Below, piece after piece: positions 8,800-17,861 of a DNA stretch of 64,000 bases. Each line of letters opens with the position of its first letter. Position 1 is the stretch's first letter. The notes under the pieces were generated by a model that was not told where the DNA came from, did not search any database, and saw only the letters and a list, made by a program, of their open reading frames with translations. The position numbers were made by a program, and so were the translations under genes. This DNA comes from Sporolactobacillus sp. Y61 (GTDB taxonomy: Bacteria > Bacillota > Bacilli > Bacillales > Sporolactobacillaceae), in the NCBI RefSeq assembly GCF_040529185.1, contig NZ_CP159510.1, positions 3,160,420 through 3,224,419 of the forward strand. The letters run 5' to 3'.

Positions 8800-9228
8800 A
8801 TGAAAATTGCTGTACTGGATGGTCAGGGCGCAGGGCTTGGCCAGTCGATCATCAAAAAAATCAGGCAGGAGCTGCCGCAGAACACATCCATTATCGCCAT
8901 TGGTACAAATACCTTTGCCACATCAAAAATGGTTCGGGCCGGAGCAAATATTGGTATCAGCGGTGAACAGGGCTTCTGTGCCTTCTGCCACAGAGAGTCG
9001 ATCGATGGCATCATTGCACCGATCGGTATGATTCAGCCCGGTTCGATTCACGGCGAGGTCACCCGCCGTATCGCCCATACCTTTTCTGATCTTACCTGCC
9101 AAAAATACCTGCTGCCGATGCATCATAAACAGGTGATGATTCCCTGCACCGGGAAAATTCCGATTAAAGAACTGATACAGGCAGTCATTGAGGACCTGAA
9201 ACAAAAAAGCAGGGAATCTCCTTGCTGA
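8800..9228 (+). CDS. DUF3842 family protein
   Basis: A 142-residue protein with a nucleotide-binding-like N-terminus KIAVLDGQGAGLGQSIIKK, then IIAIGTNTFATSKMVRAGA and a conserved GEQGFCAFCHRESIDGIIAPIGMI segment. This matches the DUF3842 family as I remember it; no biochemical role is established. ATG 8800 is preceded by AAAGGA. It diverges from hypB, sharing a roughly 100-base intergenic region, which suggests a link to metal or hydrogenase biology. The two neighbouring Cys (CAFC) could bind metal. Function is unknown. Confidence 0.75.
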   Translation: MKIAVLDGQGAGLGQSIIKKIRQELPQNTSIIAIGTNTFATSKMVRAGANIGISGEQGFCAFCHRESIDGIIAPIGMIQPGSIHGEVTRRIAHTFSDLTCQKYLLPMHHKQVMIPCTGKIPIKELIQAVIEDLKQKSRESPC

Positions 9229-9233
9229 AGCGA

Positions 9234-9755
9234 TCAGAAGCTCTGTCCATACCCCATCTCAAGGTACCGTTTCGCCTGTTTCATGTAGTGTTCAGCATCA
9301 TATTTCAAATAAGCGGCATTTTCCTCTGTCAGTTCACGCCGCTTTTTTGCCGGCACGCCGGCGACAAGTGTCCCTGCCTCAACCACCTGATTTTCCAGTA
9401 CCAGTGCACCGGCAGCAACAAGCGCTCCTTTTTTAACCACGGCTCCATTAAGAATTGTCGCTCCCATGCCGATCAGCGCTCCGTCTTCTACCGTACACCC
9501 GTGCAGGGTCACATTGTGGCCTACCGTCACATGTTTTCCCACCCTGACCGGATCAGATGTATCCACATGAACGACGCTGCCGTCCTGAATATTCGAACCT
9601 TCACCAATAAAAATACCGGACTCGTCCCCACGAAGAACCGCATTAAACCAGACAGATGCGCCGGCTGCGAGTTCTACCTGACCGATCACCTGTGCTCCCG
9701 GTGCGATAAAGGCAGACGGATCAATGCGGGGCACATACTCACCATATTGATTCAT
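9234..9755 (-). CDS. Gamma-carbonic-anhydrase family hexapeptide-repeat protein
   Basis: Left-handed beta-helix protein of 173 residues, similar to YrdA/PaaY/CaiE. Hexapeptide turns run through most of the length ([28 protein letters not shown], then [12 protein letters not shown]). The three zinc His of gamma carbonic anhydrases can be placed at VVHVD, VGHN and LHGC. The ATG at 9755 has GAGGTGA upstream. It converges on the DUF3842 gene with only 5 bases between stops. It is probably a zinc protein, perhaps with carbonic anhydrase or ferripyochelin-binding-like activity. Confidence 0.85.
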   Translation of the reverse strand: MNQYGEYVPRIDPSAFIAPGAQVIGQVELAAGASVWFNAVLRGDESGIFIGEGSNIQDGSVVHVDTSDPVRVGKHVTVGHNVTLHGCTVEDGALIGMGATILNGAVVKKGALVAAGALVLENQVVEAGTLVAGVPAKKRRELTEENAAYLKYDAEHYMKQAKRYLEMGYGQSF

Positions 9756-9948
9756 CACGGATCACCTCATTTTTATTTGATAACGTTTACACCCCTTATT
9801 ATGCCACAAGTTAGCAAATAAGGAACGCGGTTTGTATGGCTTCGATTTCAATCGTTCTTGTCAATCCCTCTATAAGCGGTAGAATAAAGGATGTAAGCGA
9901 TGCAGTGACGACCCGAAATTACATTCGGGAGCAGGGAGGCGTGGTGTC

Positions 9949-10734
9949 ATGACATTGCTGCAGGATGGAATCACTTTTTTAAATTTTGACGGGACATATG
10001 AATACCAGCATCGTCTGACAAGGCATCTTTCTCATCAATGGATTGATTTCAGGACTTTGCGTGGAACCAGCCTGTACTGCTCGCCGGAAGCCTTTTGTGC
10101 GATCCGGCGGAAGCTCGCTGCTCATCCCGGCCATGGCCTGACCTTTATCGGAAGCGGCAATTACCATTATGTGGCACTGGCACTGATGGAGGAGCTGTCG
10201 CAGCCGTTCACTCTGATCCTGTTTGATCATCACACCGACCTGAATGAAGGACAACTTGGGTCCTTGCTGTCGTGCGGTTCCTGGGTGCATCAAGCCATCA
10301 GGCGCCTGCCTCATCTTCGCCAGGTGATCATAATCGGGCCTGATCCCCGGACTGCCGAACAGGTACCCCTGTCGATCAGGCGTCACGTTGTCATCATACC
10401 GGACAGCAGGCTCCCGGAAATGCGGCGTCTTGATCAATCGATTCCGACCGACCATATTCGAATCAGTATCGATAAAGACGTCCTCTCGCCGGAAGAAGCC
10501 CGGACCAACTGGGATCAGGGGCATCTTCGGTTAGATGAGCTTTGTCGCATGATTGATTTTCTTGCTCGCAGCAAAAAAACAGATGGAATCGATATCTGCG
10601 GCGAGTGGCCGACCCGGCCGCATGAGCAGTTCAATCCGCAGGCCGTAGCGTGCATCCATAAAAATGAAGCGGCCAACCTGAGGATCATGCGATTGTTCAG
10701 CAGGCTTCTCCGGGGATCCGGTATATCTGTATGA
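9949..10734 (+). CDS. Arginase/ureohydrolase-fold protein
   Basis: A 261-residue protein with the arginase-family manganese motifs GSGNYHYVALAL, LFDHHTD and SIDKDVL, in the right order and spacing. The canonical DAHxD is DHHTD here and the SxDxD motif is SIDKD, so most metal ligands are kept. The protein is shorter than true arginases (about 300). ATG 9949 is preceded by GGAGG at good distance. Substrate is unknown; it may act on a guanidino or related compound. The nearby agmatine genes (41-43 kb) are too far away to imply a link. Confidence 0.72.
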   Translation: MTLLQDGITFLNFDGTYEYQHRLTRHLSHQWIDFRTLRGTSLYCSPEAFCAIRRKLAAHPGHGLTFIGSGNYHYVALALMEELSQPFTLILFDHHTDLNEGQLGSLLSCGSWVHQAIRRLPHLRQVIIIGPDPRTAEQVPLSIRRHVVIIPDSRLPEMRRLDQSIPTDHIRISIDKDVLSPEEARTNWDQGHLRLDELCRMIDFLARSKKTDGIDICGEWPTRPHEQFNPQAVACIHKNEAANLRIMRLFSRLLRGSGISV

Positions 10735-11059
10735 AAAAAAGGACTGACCCCGGACTCTTGTTCCGGCTTTAGCCCCTGAATCATCTTTTGCGGAGTAACA
10801 CATATCAGGCCCAGATATCTTCAAGCTTCCAGGCATTCTGTTTAGGTGAAAAACGTGTGGATTGCCGCGCAAAGCAAGTACATATTGCTAGAGTATCCAA
10901 CAACAGGACTTGATCAAGGCCAGGCTTTTCCACCTATTTATCTTTTTATAAAAGGTCAAGGTCCCGCCTCTAAGAAAGGGTGGAGTTTTCCAATCAGGTG
11001 GGATAGAGCCCCCAACTGATTTCTCGATGTTTCAGCCTGCTAGCTGAGCTCATTTCTAT
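10735..11059. other. Intergenic region without recognised feature
   Basis: About 325 bases between the arginase-like gene and the exporter permease gene. No convincing ORF, hairpin with T-run or repeat was seen. The base composition is more AT-rich near 10,900-10,960. Confidence 0.6.
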
Positions 11060-11857
11060 CTATCGACGCCCCGACTTGCGCTGGAAGGCCCAGCCGCTTA
11101 ACAGTAATGCAATGCCCAGAAACAGAATGCACCAGCCAATTGCCCACCAGGCGCTGCCATCGATCGGTGTATTCGTCAGAAGCCCTCGGATGGTTTCAAT
11201 AATTGGCGTAATCGGCTGATTGTCAGCAATCACCCGAAGCCACTCTGGCATCGTGTTCGTTGGAACAAAAGCACTCGATAGGTAGGGAAGAAAAAGCAGC
11301 GCAAATCCATAACCGCTGGCAGCAGTCGGACTCGACGTCAGCAAGCCAATCGCAGCAAATAGCCAGGTGATGGTCAGGATAAACAGAAGTATGATGCCAA
11401 TCGCCCCAAGCCATTCATAAAAGTGGGCAGATGGTCGGAAGCCGACCAGCAGGGCGATTGCGAAGACAACAGCTGTCGCAAGTGAATTTCTGACGACACT
11501 GGCAACAACATGGCCGTTAATGACAGCCACACTTCGAATCGGCAGCGTTCTGAATCGATCGATAATTCCGCTGGCCATGTCACCGGCCACATCAACGGCT
11601 GTGCTTGATGAGCCAAATCCGGCGCAAAGGAGAATAATCCCTGGAACAACATAAGTGACGTAGTCTCCGCCCGGATCAATCGCCCCGCCAAACACGTATG
11701 TGAACATCAACATGAGCATAATCGGCAGCACAATCGCCATGATCAAAGCTTCCGTGTCTCTTAAACTATGACGGATACTGCGCTTCACAAAAACCAGATT
11801 GGTGACTAGCCAAGTAGCTTTCTTTGCCTGTTGCGATGATGGACTCATTGGGTTCAT
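11060..11857 (-). CDS. DrrB-type ABC-2 exporter permease
   Basis: Membrane subunit (265 residues) of a drug exporter of the DrrAB type. Six hydrophobic segments follow a short polar N-terminus. The ABC-2 signature region FGSSSTAVDVAGDMASGIIDRFRTLPI and the LPYLSSAFVPTNTMPEWLR loop are typical of daunorubicin-resistance-type permeases. ATG 11857 has AGGAGG nine bases upstream and overlaps the ATPase stop by 4 bases. It pairs with the upstream ATPase and is probably controlled by the divergent TetR gene. The exported compound cannot be predicted. Confidence 0.9.
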   Translation of the reverse strand: MNPMSPSSQQAKKATWLVTNLVFVKRSIRHSLRDTEALIMAIVLPIMLMLMFTYVFGGAIDPGGDYVTYVVPGIILLCAGFGSSSTAVDVAGDMASGIIDRFRTLPIRSVAVINGHVVASVVRNSLATAVVFAIALLVGFRPSAHFYEWLGAIGIILLFILTITWLFAAIGLLTSSPTAASGYGFALLFLPYLSSAFVPTNTMPEWLRVIADNQPITPIIETIRGLLTNTPIDGSAWWAIGWCILFLGIALLLSGWAFQRKSGRR

Positions 11858-12741
11858 TGTTTCGCTTCCTCCTTTTTATAAGACGTAAAAGCGAAAAATA
11901 CGTCGTCGAGACTGGGCTGCCGAATGGACATTTTAGTTGTTTCGGGTAATGCGTCCATTTGGTTAGTGATGACGGCCTGAATATCCCGTAAGTAACCATT
12001 TGTCGGGCTTTCACTAATGACTTGGCCCTCAGCGTTCCGGAACTCGACAACTTCTCCGCCGATGCGCGCTTTTAGTTCAGACGCTGTCCCCTGGACAACC
12101 ACTCGCCCATCAGCAATCAATGCAATATGATCCGCCAACTGGTCAGCCTCTTCCAGATATTGAGTCGTCAGAAAAATCGTCATCCCCTGCTTTTTCAGGT
12201 TCAAAATCATCGCCCACAATGATCTTCTGCTTGCTGTATCCAGTCCCGTCGTCGGCTCATCAAGAAATAAAATAGGTTTTGCGACAATCAGACTGATGGC
12301 CAGATCAAGGCGCCGGCGCATACCTCCGGAGTACGTTTTCACTCGTTTATGCGCTGCGCTGGCCAAATCAAACTGCCTGAGCATCTCTTCTGCCCGCTCG
12401 CGCGATTCTTTTACTGTCAATCCGAGCAGGCGGCCCATCATCTGCAGATTTTCCTCTGCGGTCAGTATCTCGTCAACCGCCGCAAATTGTCCAGTTAGAC
12501 TAATCGCCGTTTTTATTTGCTCCTTATCCGTGTGCAAATCATAGCCAGCTACCTTCACAGAACCTGCATCCGGTTCCACCAATGTTGACAAAATATTTAT
12601 CAATGTCGTTTTTCCTGCACCGTTAGGTCCCAACAGCGCAAAAATACTGCCCTTCGGCACTGTAAAATCGATTTTCCTAAGCACATCGTGACTGCCGAAT
12701 GATTTTTTCAAACCTTTTACCTCGATAGCAAATCCAGGCAT
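11854..12741 (-). CDS. DrrA-type ABC exporter ATPase
   Basis: ATPase partner of the permease. It shows Walker A GPNGAGKTT, signature YSGGMRRRLDLA, Walker B ILFLDEPTTGLD and the TTQYLEEAD switch typical of the DrrA group. The C-terminal extension (about residues 230-295) is the DrrA accessory domain. I prefer ATG 12741, with GGGAG about 12 bases upstream; ATG 12753 directly abuts the same GGGAG and could not use it. The operon order is ATPase then permease with a 4-base overlap, divergent from the TetR gene. Confidence 0.9.
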   Translation of the reverse strand: MPGFAIEVKGLKKSFGSHDVLRKIDFTVPKGSIFALLGPNGAGKTTLINILSTLVEPDAGSVKVAGYDLHTDKEQIKTAISLTGQFAAVDEILTAEENLQMMGRLLGLTVKESRERAEEMLRQFDLASAAHKRVKTYSGGMRRRLDLAISLIVAKPILFLDEPTTGLDTASRRSLWAMILNLKKQGMTIFLTTQYLEEADQLADHIALIADGRVVVQGTASELKARIGGEVVEFRNAEGQVISESPTNGYLRDIQAVITNQMDALPETTKMSIRQPSLDDVFFAFTSYKKEEAKQ

Positions 12742-12760
12742 GTTAAAAACCATCTCCCAT

Positions 12761-12809
12761 CTGTGTATATTATATATAGTTTATTGAATACACAGTATAT
12801 GTCATATAC
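12761..12809. promoter_or_regulatory. Candidate TetR operator region
   Basis: The AT-rich divergent region contains two inverted repeats: CTGTGTAT (12761-12768) with ATACACAG (12788-12795), and GTATAT-GTC-ATATAC (12795-12809). They lie between the exporter and TetR start codons, the usual place for autoregulatory TetR operators. Confidence 0.5.
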
Positions 12810-12902
12810 AATAAAATAGCAATCCTCTTAACGCTTTTTCATAAAATGTTTAAAGTCAATGCTCCGAGCTTAATCAGAAGAATGATGCAGGAGGGGTTTT
12901 TA

Positions 12903-13727
12903 ATGGATCATGACGAGGAGAAAAAACAAAAATTACCGCATGGCGTCGCGCTCAGCTGGGGATTGGTCAAACCGTCCAGACGTGGACCGAAGCGTGAGCT
13001 GAGTATTGAGCAGATTGTTGATGCCGCGATTGTTATTGCCGATGAGCAGGGGCTTCAAGCGGTTTCAATGAATCGTGTGGCTTCCTCGCTCGGCTTCTCA
13101 ACCATGTCGCTTTACCGATATTTTCAAAGCAAGGACGATCTGATCCTGCTGATGCAGGATGCAGCCGCCCGCGACATACCCGCCACATCGAAAGAAGCAG
13201 GCGATGACTGGCGGGAGAATATGCGCGCATTTGTGTACGCCAATCTGGAAATATACACTGCTCACCTCTGGTTTCTGGAAACACCGATCTACAGTGTACC
13301 GATGACCCCGAACAGCCTAAAGTTTGTGGATTGGGCACTCGGAGGCATGCGAATGCTTCCCATCAATAATGCAGAGAAAATGTCCTTTATTCTATTACTT
13401 AGCAGCTATGCGCGCGCGTGTGGTATCATCAAGCGGGATATGATTCGCGCCAATCATGCCGGAACAGATACTGACACATTTAGTGGAAAAGGTTATGCAA
13501 AAAATCTTGCCAAATTAGTCACGCCCGAACACTTTCCTTACCTGCACAGCGTTGTAGCTTCCGGCGTTTATACAGATGAAATGGAATACGAAAATGATGA
13601 TGTGTCGGATATTGGCAATGACTTTGACTTTGGTCTTGAACGGATTCTGGATGGAATCGATCATTATCTGACGTTGCGTGGGTTTAAAGAAAAAGGGGAA
13701 AAAAATCGGAGTCATGAGGATAACTGA
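12903..13727 (+). CDS. TetR-family transcriptional regulator
   Basis: A repressor of 274 residues. The DNA-binding HTH is at about residues 35-85 (IEQIVDAAIVIADEQG...SMNRVASSLGFSTMSLYRYFQSKDDL). The C-terminal part resembles the TetR-type ligand-binding domain of drug-exporter regulators (long form with LALGGMRMLPINNAEK region). ATG 12903 has AGGAGGGG upstream; the 19 extra upstream codons lack a site. It diverges from the DrrAB exporter, so it most likely represses the exporter and itself through the inverted repeats between them. Confidence 0.88.
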   Translation: MDHDEEKKQKLPHGVALSWGLVKPSRRGPKRELSIEQIVDAAIVIADEQGLQAVSMNRVASSLGFSTMSLYRYFQSKDDLILLMQDAAARDIPATSKEAGDDWRENMRAFVYANLEIYTAHLWFLETPIYSVPMTPNSLKFVDWALGGMRMLPINNAEKMSFILLLSSYARACGIIKRDMIRANHAGTDTDTFSGKGYAKNLAKLVTPEHFPYLHSVVASGVYTDEMEYENDDVSDIGNDFDFGLERILDGIDHYLTLRGFKEKGEKNRSHEDN

Positions 13728-13889
13728 TGAAACACTTAAACCCGCTTGATGGAAAGAAAATAAAAATCATGAAATCCAAATATATGTAGTCATACCTTAA
13801 TAGATAAATTTCATGTTTAACTCTGTATTGAAAATAATTAAAGGTCCTTAAGCAACCTGTACCTAAGAACCCTTCAATAGAATTTTTTA

Positions 13890-14292
13890 TTAATAACCCG
13901 AGAGCCCCTCTGTCTTGATATGATCCTCATTGGCACCGACATTAACGAGCATCTTATACATGTCTTTAACCATGCCGGCAGGACCAGACAGGTAGTAAAC
14001 GGGTTTGCTAATCTCTGTGACATACCGTTTTAATATTTTTTCATCAATATAACTTAACTCTGTTCTCCATTCATCTGATTCAGCTTCAGTCACAACAAGC
14101 ACAAATGTAATGGGGATTCTTCTTGGAGAAATTCTCAAAATCAGGCATAAATGGTAGCGCTCTATTCGAATACAGCAACGTAATATTGTGGGAGATTTGG
14201 ACATGTGTCGCCTGAGCAATGATACTTCTTACAGGCGTAATCCCCACCGATGATAAATACCACCGTACTCAACTTTTTCATCATAGAGTATT
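13890..14292 (-). pseudogene. Fossil of a ferredoxin-reductase-type NAD-binding domain
   Basis: Three frames together give a ferredoxin/flavodoxin reductase NAD-binding domain. The first piece ends VVFIIGG. A second starts VGITPVRSIIAQATH and runs through ITLLYSNRALPFMPDF. A third runs TFVLVVTEAESDEW to PVYYLSGPAGMVKDMY and the end. The first break looks like loss of 5 bases in a GGTGGG repeat near 14,240-14,250. The second looks like a CCC to CCCC insertion near 14,115. The FAD-binding N-terminal half is absent; the remnant starts right after the SDR stop codon. It is a decayed gene, not an artefact of a single error. Confidence 0.72.
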
Positions 14293-14295
14293 CTT

Positions 14296-15063
14296 CTATA
14301 AGTGTTTGTTCAACACATCTTTACCACCTGTCACGGGAATAACAGACCCGGTAATGAAATCCGAATCTTCATTGCAAAGAAAAGAAATAACACGGGCAAT
14401 GTCTTCTCCAGTGCCTGGTCTGCCTATTGGATTATTTATATCACTTTGATCTCGAACATTTTTAATCTTCATTTCTTTATACTCACCCCGAATATCTCCG
14501 GGACAAACCATGTTAACAGTGATGCCATTTTCGGCCTCTTCGATAGCGAGTGTTTTAGTCAAAGAAGCCGCTCCGGTTTTTGCTGCAGCATAAGCAGAAC
14601 GAAATTTCCATGCCGGAGCTGTTTCCACTCGATCAAATCCAATAGTTATCATTCGTCCCCACTGTTTTGTACGCATGATTGGAATGACTTCTTTTGATAA
14701 ATAAAAAACACTGCTTAAATTTCCATTAACCATGGAATTCCATTCCTCAACCGTGTAATCACTTAGCTTTTTCCGTTTTTTTATAAATGGCCCGGCATTA
14801 TGAATCAGAATATCGATGCTCCCCATCGCAGAAAGAGCCCGGCTTACAAGTTTTTGAACATCTTCAAAAAGAGAAATATCTGCCTGAACAGCAATGGACC
14901 GCACGCCATACGTTTCAGAAATAAAACGGGCAGTCTCTTTCGCTGCTTCTGCGCTGTGAACATAGTTTAATACGATATCTATTCCGTTTTTTGCTAAATC
15001 TATCGCGGTCCGCTTTCCCAAACCGGTTGCGCTCCCGGTTATTAAAGCCACTTTATTGTCCAA
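14296..15063 (-). CDS. Short-chain dehydrogenase/reductase, possibly pterin-related
   Basis: Classical NAD(P)-binding SDR of 255 residues. It shows TGSATGLG for cofactor binding, IHNAG, and the catalytic Tyr-Lys in SAYAAAKTG; the catalytic Ser position is replaced around ITIGFDRVE. I place the start at TTG 15063 (AAGGGTGA upstream; the protein then begins M-DNKVALITG), not at the longer frame. It lies about 90 bases downstream of folE on the same strand. That suggests a pteridine reductase role like FolM or sepiapterin reductase, but this is inference from context; the substrate is unknown. Confidence 0.82.
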   Translation of the reverse strand: MDNKVALITGSATGLGKRTAIDLAKNGIDIVLNYVHSAEAAKETARFISETYGVRSIAVQADISLFEDVQKLVSRALSAMGSIDILIHNAGPFIKKRKKLSDYTVEEWNSMVNGNLSSVFYLSKEVIPIMRTKQWGRMITIGFDRVETAPAWKFRSAYAAAKTGAASLTKTLAIEEAENGITVNMVCPGDIRGEYKEMKIKNVRDQSDINNPIGRPGTGEDIARVISFLCNEDSDFITGSVIPVTGGKDVLNKHL

Positions 15064-15153
15064 AAAAATCACCCTTAAGTGGTAAAAGTTCTTCAAAAAT
15101 TCCATTACTTTGGAACGGTAAATGTTTCATCAAGTGATTCGGATAAATAACTG

Positions 15154-15816
15154 TTATTTATGGAGTAAGGATAGAAACTCGTCCCTTGCACTTTGTTTAT
15201 CTGCAAAAACCCCACGAACAGAAGAAGTGGTTGTCGATGAATTTGATTTTTTTATGCCTCTTCCACACACACACATGTGCCTGGCTTCGATCACAACCAT
15301 TGTCCCTTTTGGCTCAAGAATTTCTTCAATAGCTTCAGTGATTTGCGTTGTCAAACGTTCCTGAACCTGAAATCTTTTGGCATAGCCTTCGACCATCCGG
15401 GCAATTTTGGAGAGTCCCGTTATTTTCTTATTTGGGATATAGCCAACATGCGCCACTCCAAAAAAAGGGGCCAAGTGATGTTCACACATAGAATAAAAAT
15501 CAATATCTTTTACCAAAACTAATCCCTGATGTTCAACATCAAATGTTTTTTTCAGATGGAGCTTGGGATCTTCCCGATACCCTTCCGTGTACTCAAGGAA
15601 TGCCTTAAGGACCCGATAAGGCGTTTCTTGCATACCATCCCGGTGAGGGTTATCCCCACATAAGTTAATAAGATCCTTAACAGCGTCCATAATATGGTTA
15701 CCTTGCTCTAATTTTTTATTTAATTCCAATGGGTTTTCAAAAGTCTCGGGAAAAGTTTTGATCATCAGTGTGCGCTCTTTATTATCCATTAAGTTGTTTT
15801 TTCCTGTTGTGTTCAT
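15154..15816 (-). CDS. folE: GTP cyclohydrolase I
   Basis: Catalyses GTP to 7,8-dihydroneopterin triphosphate, the first step of folate and pterin synthesis. It shows zinc ligands in MCEHHLAPF and HMCVCGRG, the substrate-binding [23 protein letters not shown] segment, and the C-terminal RGVF...REFL-like tail (ARDEFLSLL). At 220 residues it has an N-terminal extension of about 25 residues over the shortest family members. ATG 15816 has GGAGTG upstream. It is sandwiched between an HTH regulator and an SDR on the same strand, so it may be a second, specialised folE copy rather than the housekeeping one. Confidence 0.95.
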   Translation of the reverse strand: MNTTGKNNLMDNKERTLMIKTFPETFENPLELNKKLEQGNHIMDAVKDLINLCGDNPHRDGMQETPYRVLKAFLEYTEGYREDPKLHLKKTFDVEHQGLVLVKDIDFYSMCEHHLAPFFGVAHVGYIPNKKITGLSKIARMVEGYAKRFQVQERLTTQITEAIEEILEPKGTMVVIEARHMCVCGRGIKKSNSSTTTSSVRGVFADKQSARDEFLSLLHK

Positions 15817-15870
15817 TGACTCTTACACTCCAATCATTGTTATAATAGACGAGTAACACTTTTACAGTCT

Positions 15871-16548
15871 TCACTCCTCAAGGGTGAATGGGCAGGAATC
15901 TTTATCAATCGGTTGATCAAGTAAGATACGAAAAACGCATCGTCCGTCTCCATTTTGAAATCGTTCTGTTCTCTCCACCTTATATCCCAGCAACTGTGTT
16001 AGGGATGACACGGTGACACTGCATAGTGCGGGCCTTTTCATTGCGACATTCAAAAAGGGACAGTTGTGCTCAATGAAACAAATCGCATTCCCTGACTCTT
16101 CAATTTCCATAAACGCATCGTCCTGGAGATAAAACCCTTTCAAAGCATCGACCCGTTCATTCAACGATAATCCTTGTAATTGAGGTTCCCACTTCTTAAT
16201 GCGCGCTTTCGTCATTGTTTCTAATATCCTTAATAAAGCTTCCTGGCCAAGATTATCTGCTACGGTATCTATAATCTCCACAGTTAATTGATCGTAGTTT
16301 TTGGGGAAAAGGTGTTCACCTTCAGATGTCAGATAATACTGTTTGGCCGGTCTTCCACCAGATGAATCCCTGTTCTTCTTACTTTTTCTTTCGACAAAAC
16401 CCTCATGCTTCAATTGAATAAGATGCTGTCTTAAGGCTTCTCCTGTGATATTTAATTTCGGCTGAATTGTGGCAATGGAGGCAGAACCGACTGCTTTTAA
16501 GGTTTTGAGTATCTCACGTTTCGTTTCCGGGAAGCTATTGATGTTCAT
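15871..16548 (-). CDS. HTH regulator with four-Cys C-terminal domain (SufR/ArsR-like)
   Basis: A regulator of 225 residues. The winged-helix N-terminus (ETKREILKTLKAVGSAS...GEALRQHLIQLKHEGFVER) is followed by a short coiled stretch. The C-terminal domain has Cys in AICFIEHNCPF, PALCSV and GRCVFRI. The NCP...C...RCVFRI arrangement is shared with Fe-S-sensing SufR-type regulators and related output domains, so a metal-cluster or redox sensor is plausible. ATG 16548 has AGGAGG upstream. It is the first gene of the minus-strand series with folE, SDR and the reductase fossil, and presumably regulates it. Confidence 0.75.
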   Translation of the reverse strand: MNINSFPETKREILKTLKAVGSASIATIQPKLNITGEALRQHLIQLKHEGFVERKSKKNRDSSGGRPAKQYYLTSEGEHLFPKNYDQLTVEIIDTVADNLGQEALLRILETMTKARIKKWEPQLQGLSLNERVDALKGFYLQDDAFMEIEESGNAICFIEHNCPFLNVAMKRPALCSVTVSSLTQLLGYKVERTERFQNGDGRCVFRILLDQPIDKDSCPFTLEE

Positions 16549-16609
16549 CGCATTCGCCTCCTTATTGGCAATAATACATCAATATCCGTGTTCTTACTTC
16601 CTCATTGGT

Positions 16610-16981
16610 GCCGGTACACAAGTCACCACCATACCAACCACCGATAACCCTACAAATAAGACCCACGAGTGACCCCATACATCTTGATGCCTTCCGGTGA
16701 AACATCATGGATCCTCAAAAAAAGCTGCCAATAAAGAAATCGACAGCAGCGAGTATGATGGGCAAGTGAAAAAGTGCGGCTTTTTCTGCCGGATGTTTTT
16801 CGGGAATCAAAATGGAATCAATAAATCCGGGCACAGCAGCAATCGCCGAAAATGGCGGTCCAACGACAATACGCCAAAATCCAAGTTTCCACCCAAATAG
16901 ATGCCCATTACTAAAAGATTTCAAAGAAACGGGACAGGCAAAAGACCCAGAGGTATGTGATTTTTCTGTTACATTTATCAT
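16610..16981 (-). pseudogene. Probable fossil of a DUF2231-like membrane protein
   Basis: The minus strand encodes hydrophobic pieces, including WRIVVGPPFSAIAAVPGFID and FHLPIILAAVDFFIGSFF. These resemble the second half of DUF2231 membrane proteins (AALPGLIDW...HALLN...). A stop follows, and a further hydrophobic stretch ending in VGMVVTCVPAP continues in the region to 16,610. No ribosome binding site or intact N-terminus is visible. It could also be chance hydrophobic coding; I give it low weight. Confidence 0.35.
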
Positions 16982-17039
16982 ATGCCTTCTATTTTAGTTT
17001 TGCAATTTTTTAATTGGAAAACTTGTTAAAACAAGCGTA

Positions 17040-17069
17040 AAATGTAAAAAGAAGGATCCTTTTACATTT
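17040..17069. promoter_or_regulatory. Inverted repeat, candidate operator before CxxC gene
   Basis: AAATGTAAAA (17040-17049), a ten-base spacer, then TTTTACATTT (17060-17069): a perfect 10-bp inverted repeat 60 bases before the start codon. A half-related TTACA-TT-TGTAA motif follows at 17,089-17,100. There is no T-run typical of a terminator, so an operator is more likely. Confidence 0.5.
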
Positions 17070-17129
17070 ATGTTTTCGAATCCTAACATTACATTTGTAA
17101 AAAATATAAACTTCCCAGGGGGGATTCTA

Positions 17130-17588
17130 GTGGAGTCACGCTTAGATTATTATACAATCGCACCCGGAGCTGCAAAAATTATGATGGAGTTTGAAAAATA
17201 TATAAGGTCCACAAACCTCGATTCAACACTTTTGGAATTAGTTAAGACACGTGCATCACAAATAAACGGGTGTGCGTTTTGTTTGGACATGCATACGAAA
17301 GATGCCCGGGCAAATGGTGAGACGGAACAACGACTTTATGGATTAAATGCTTGGAGAGAGACGGATTATTATAGTGAACAGGAACGAGCAGCACTAGCAC
17401 TAACGGAAGCTATAACGGAAATATCAGTAAAAAATGTACCCGATGAGTTATATCAAAAGGTAAGAGAACGATTTAACGAGAAGGATTTTGTTGATTTGGT
17501 CTACGCCATCATTACAATCAATAGCTGGAATCGTTTGGCGATCACCATGCGTGCCGTCCCTGGCACATATCAGCCAAAGGCGAGATAA
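17130..17588 (+). CDS. Carboxymuconolactone-decarboxylase/AhpD-family protein
   Basis: Small alpha-helical protein (152 residues) with the AhpD-type redox motif CAFCLDMH inside the diagnostic block LLELVKTRASQINGCAFC. It probably acts as an alkylhydroperoxidase-like antioxidant or related decarboxylase fold. GTG 17130 has GGGGGG upstream and gives the usual N-terminus M-ESRLDYYTIAPGAAKIM; the 20 upstream codons are not family-like. A strong inverted repeat lies just before it. Codon and base usage is AT-rich like the folE block beside it, unlike the GC-richer genes on either side. Confidence 0.9.
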   Translation: MESRLDYYTIAPGAAKIMMEFEKYIRSTNLDSTLLELVKTRASQINGCAFCLDMHTKDARANGETEQRLYGLNAWRETDYYSEQERAALALTEAITEISVKNVPDELYQKVRERFNEKDFVDLVYAIITINSWNRLAITMRAVPGTYQPKAR

Positions 17589-17861
17589 GAAGATGACCCC
17601 CACCTGCCAGCCATGTTCTAAGAAATTTATGAAATTTTAATCTTTGATTTATTGCTCACTTACTCTTCAAGTCATGAGTAAGTGAGCATATGTTTTTATT
17701 GTATTGGCATCTTCAAACAATATATAGCACTGAGGCGAATCCAGGCCATTCATACTGGAAAAAATACCACAAACATTATATACATTTTATAGAAAACATT
17801 GAAATATTCTGCCTTCAGCTAATCCGGGCCCTGCCAGCCTTTAGTATCCCAGGGTCTTATT

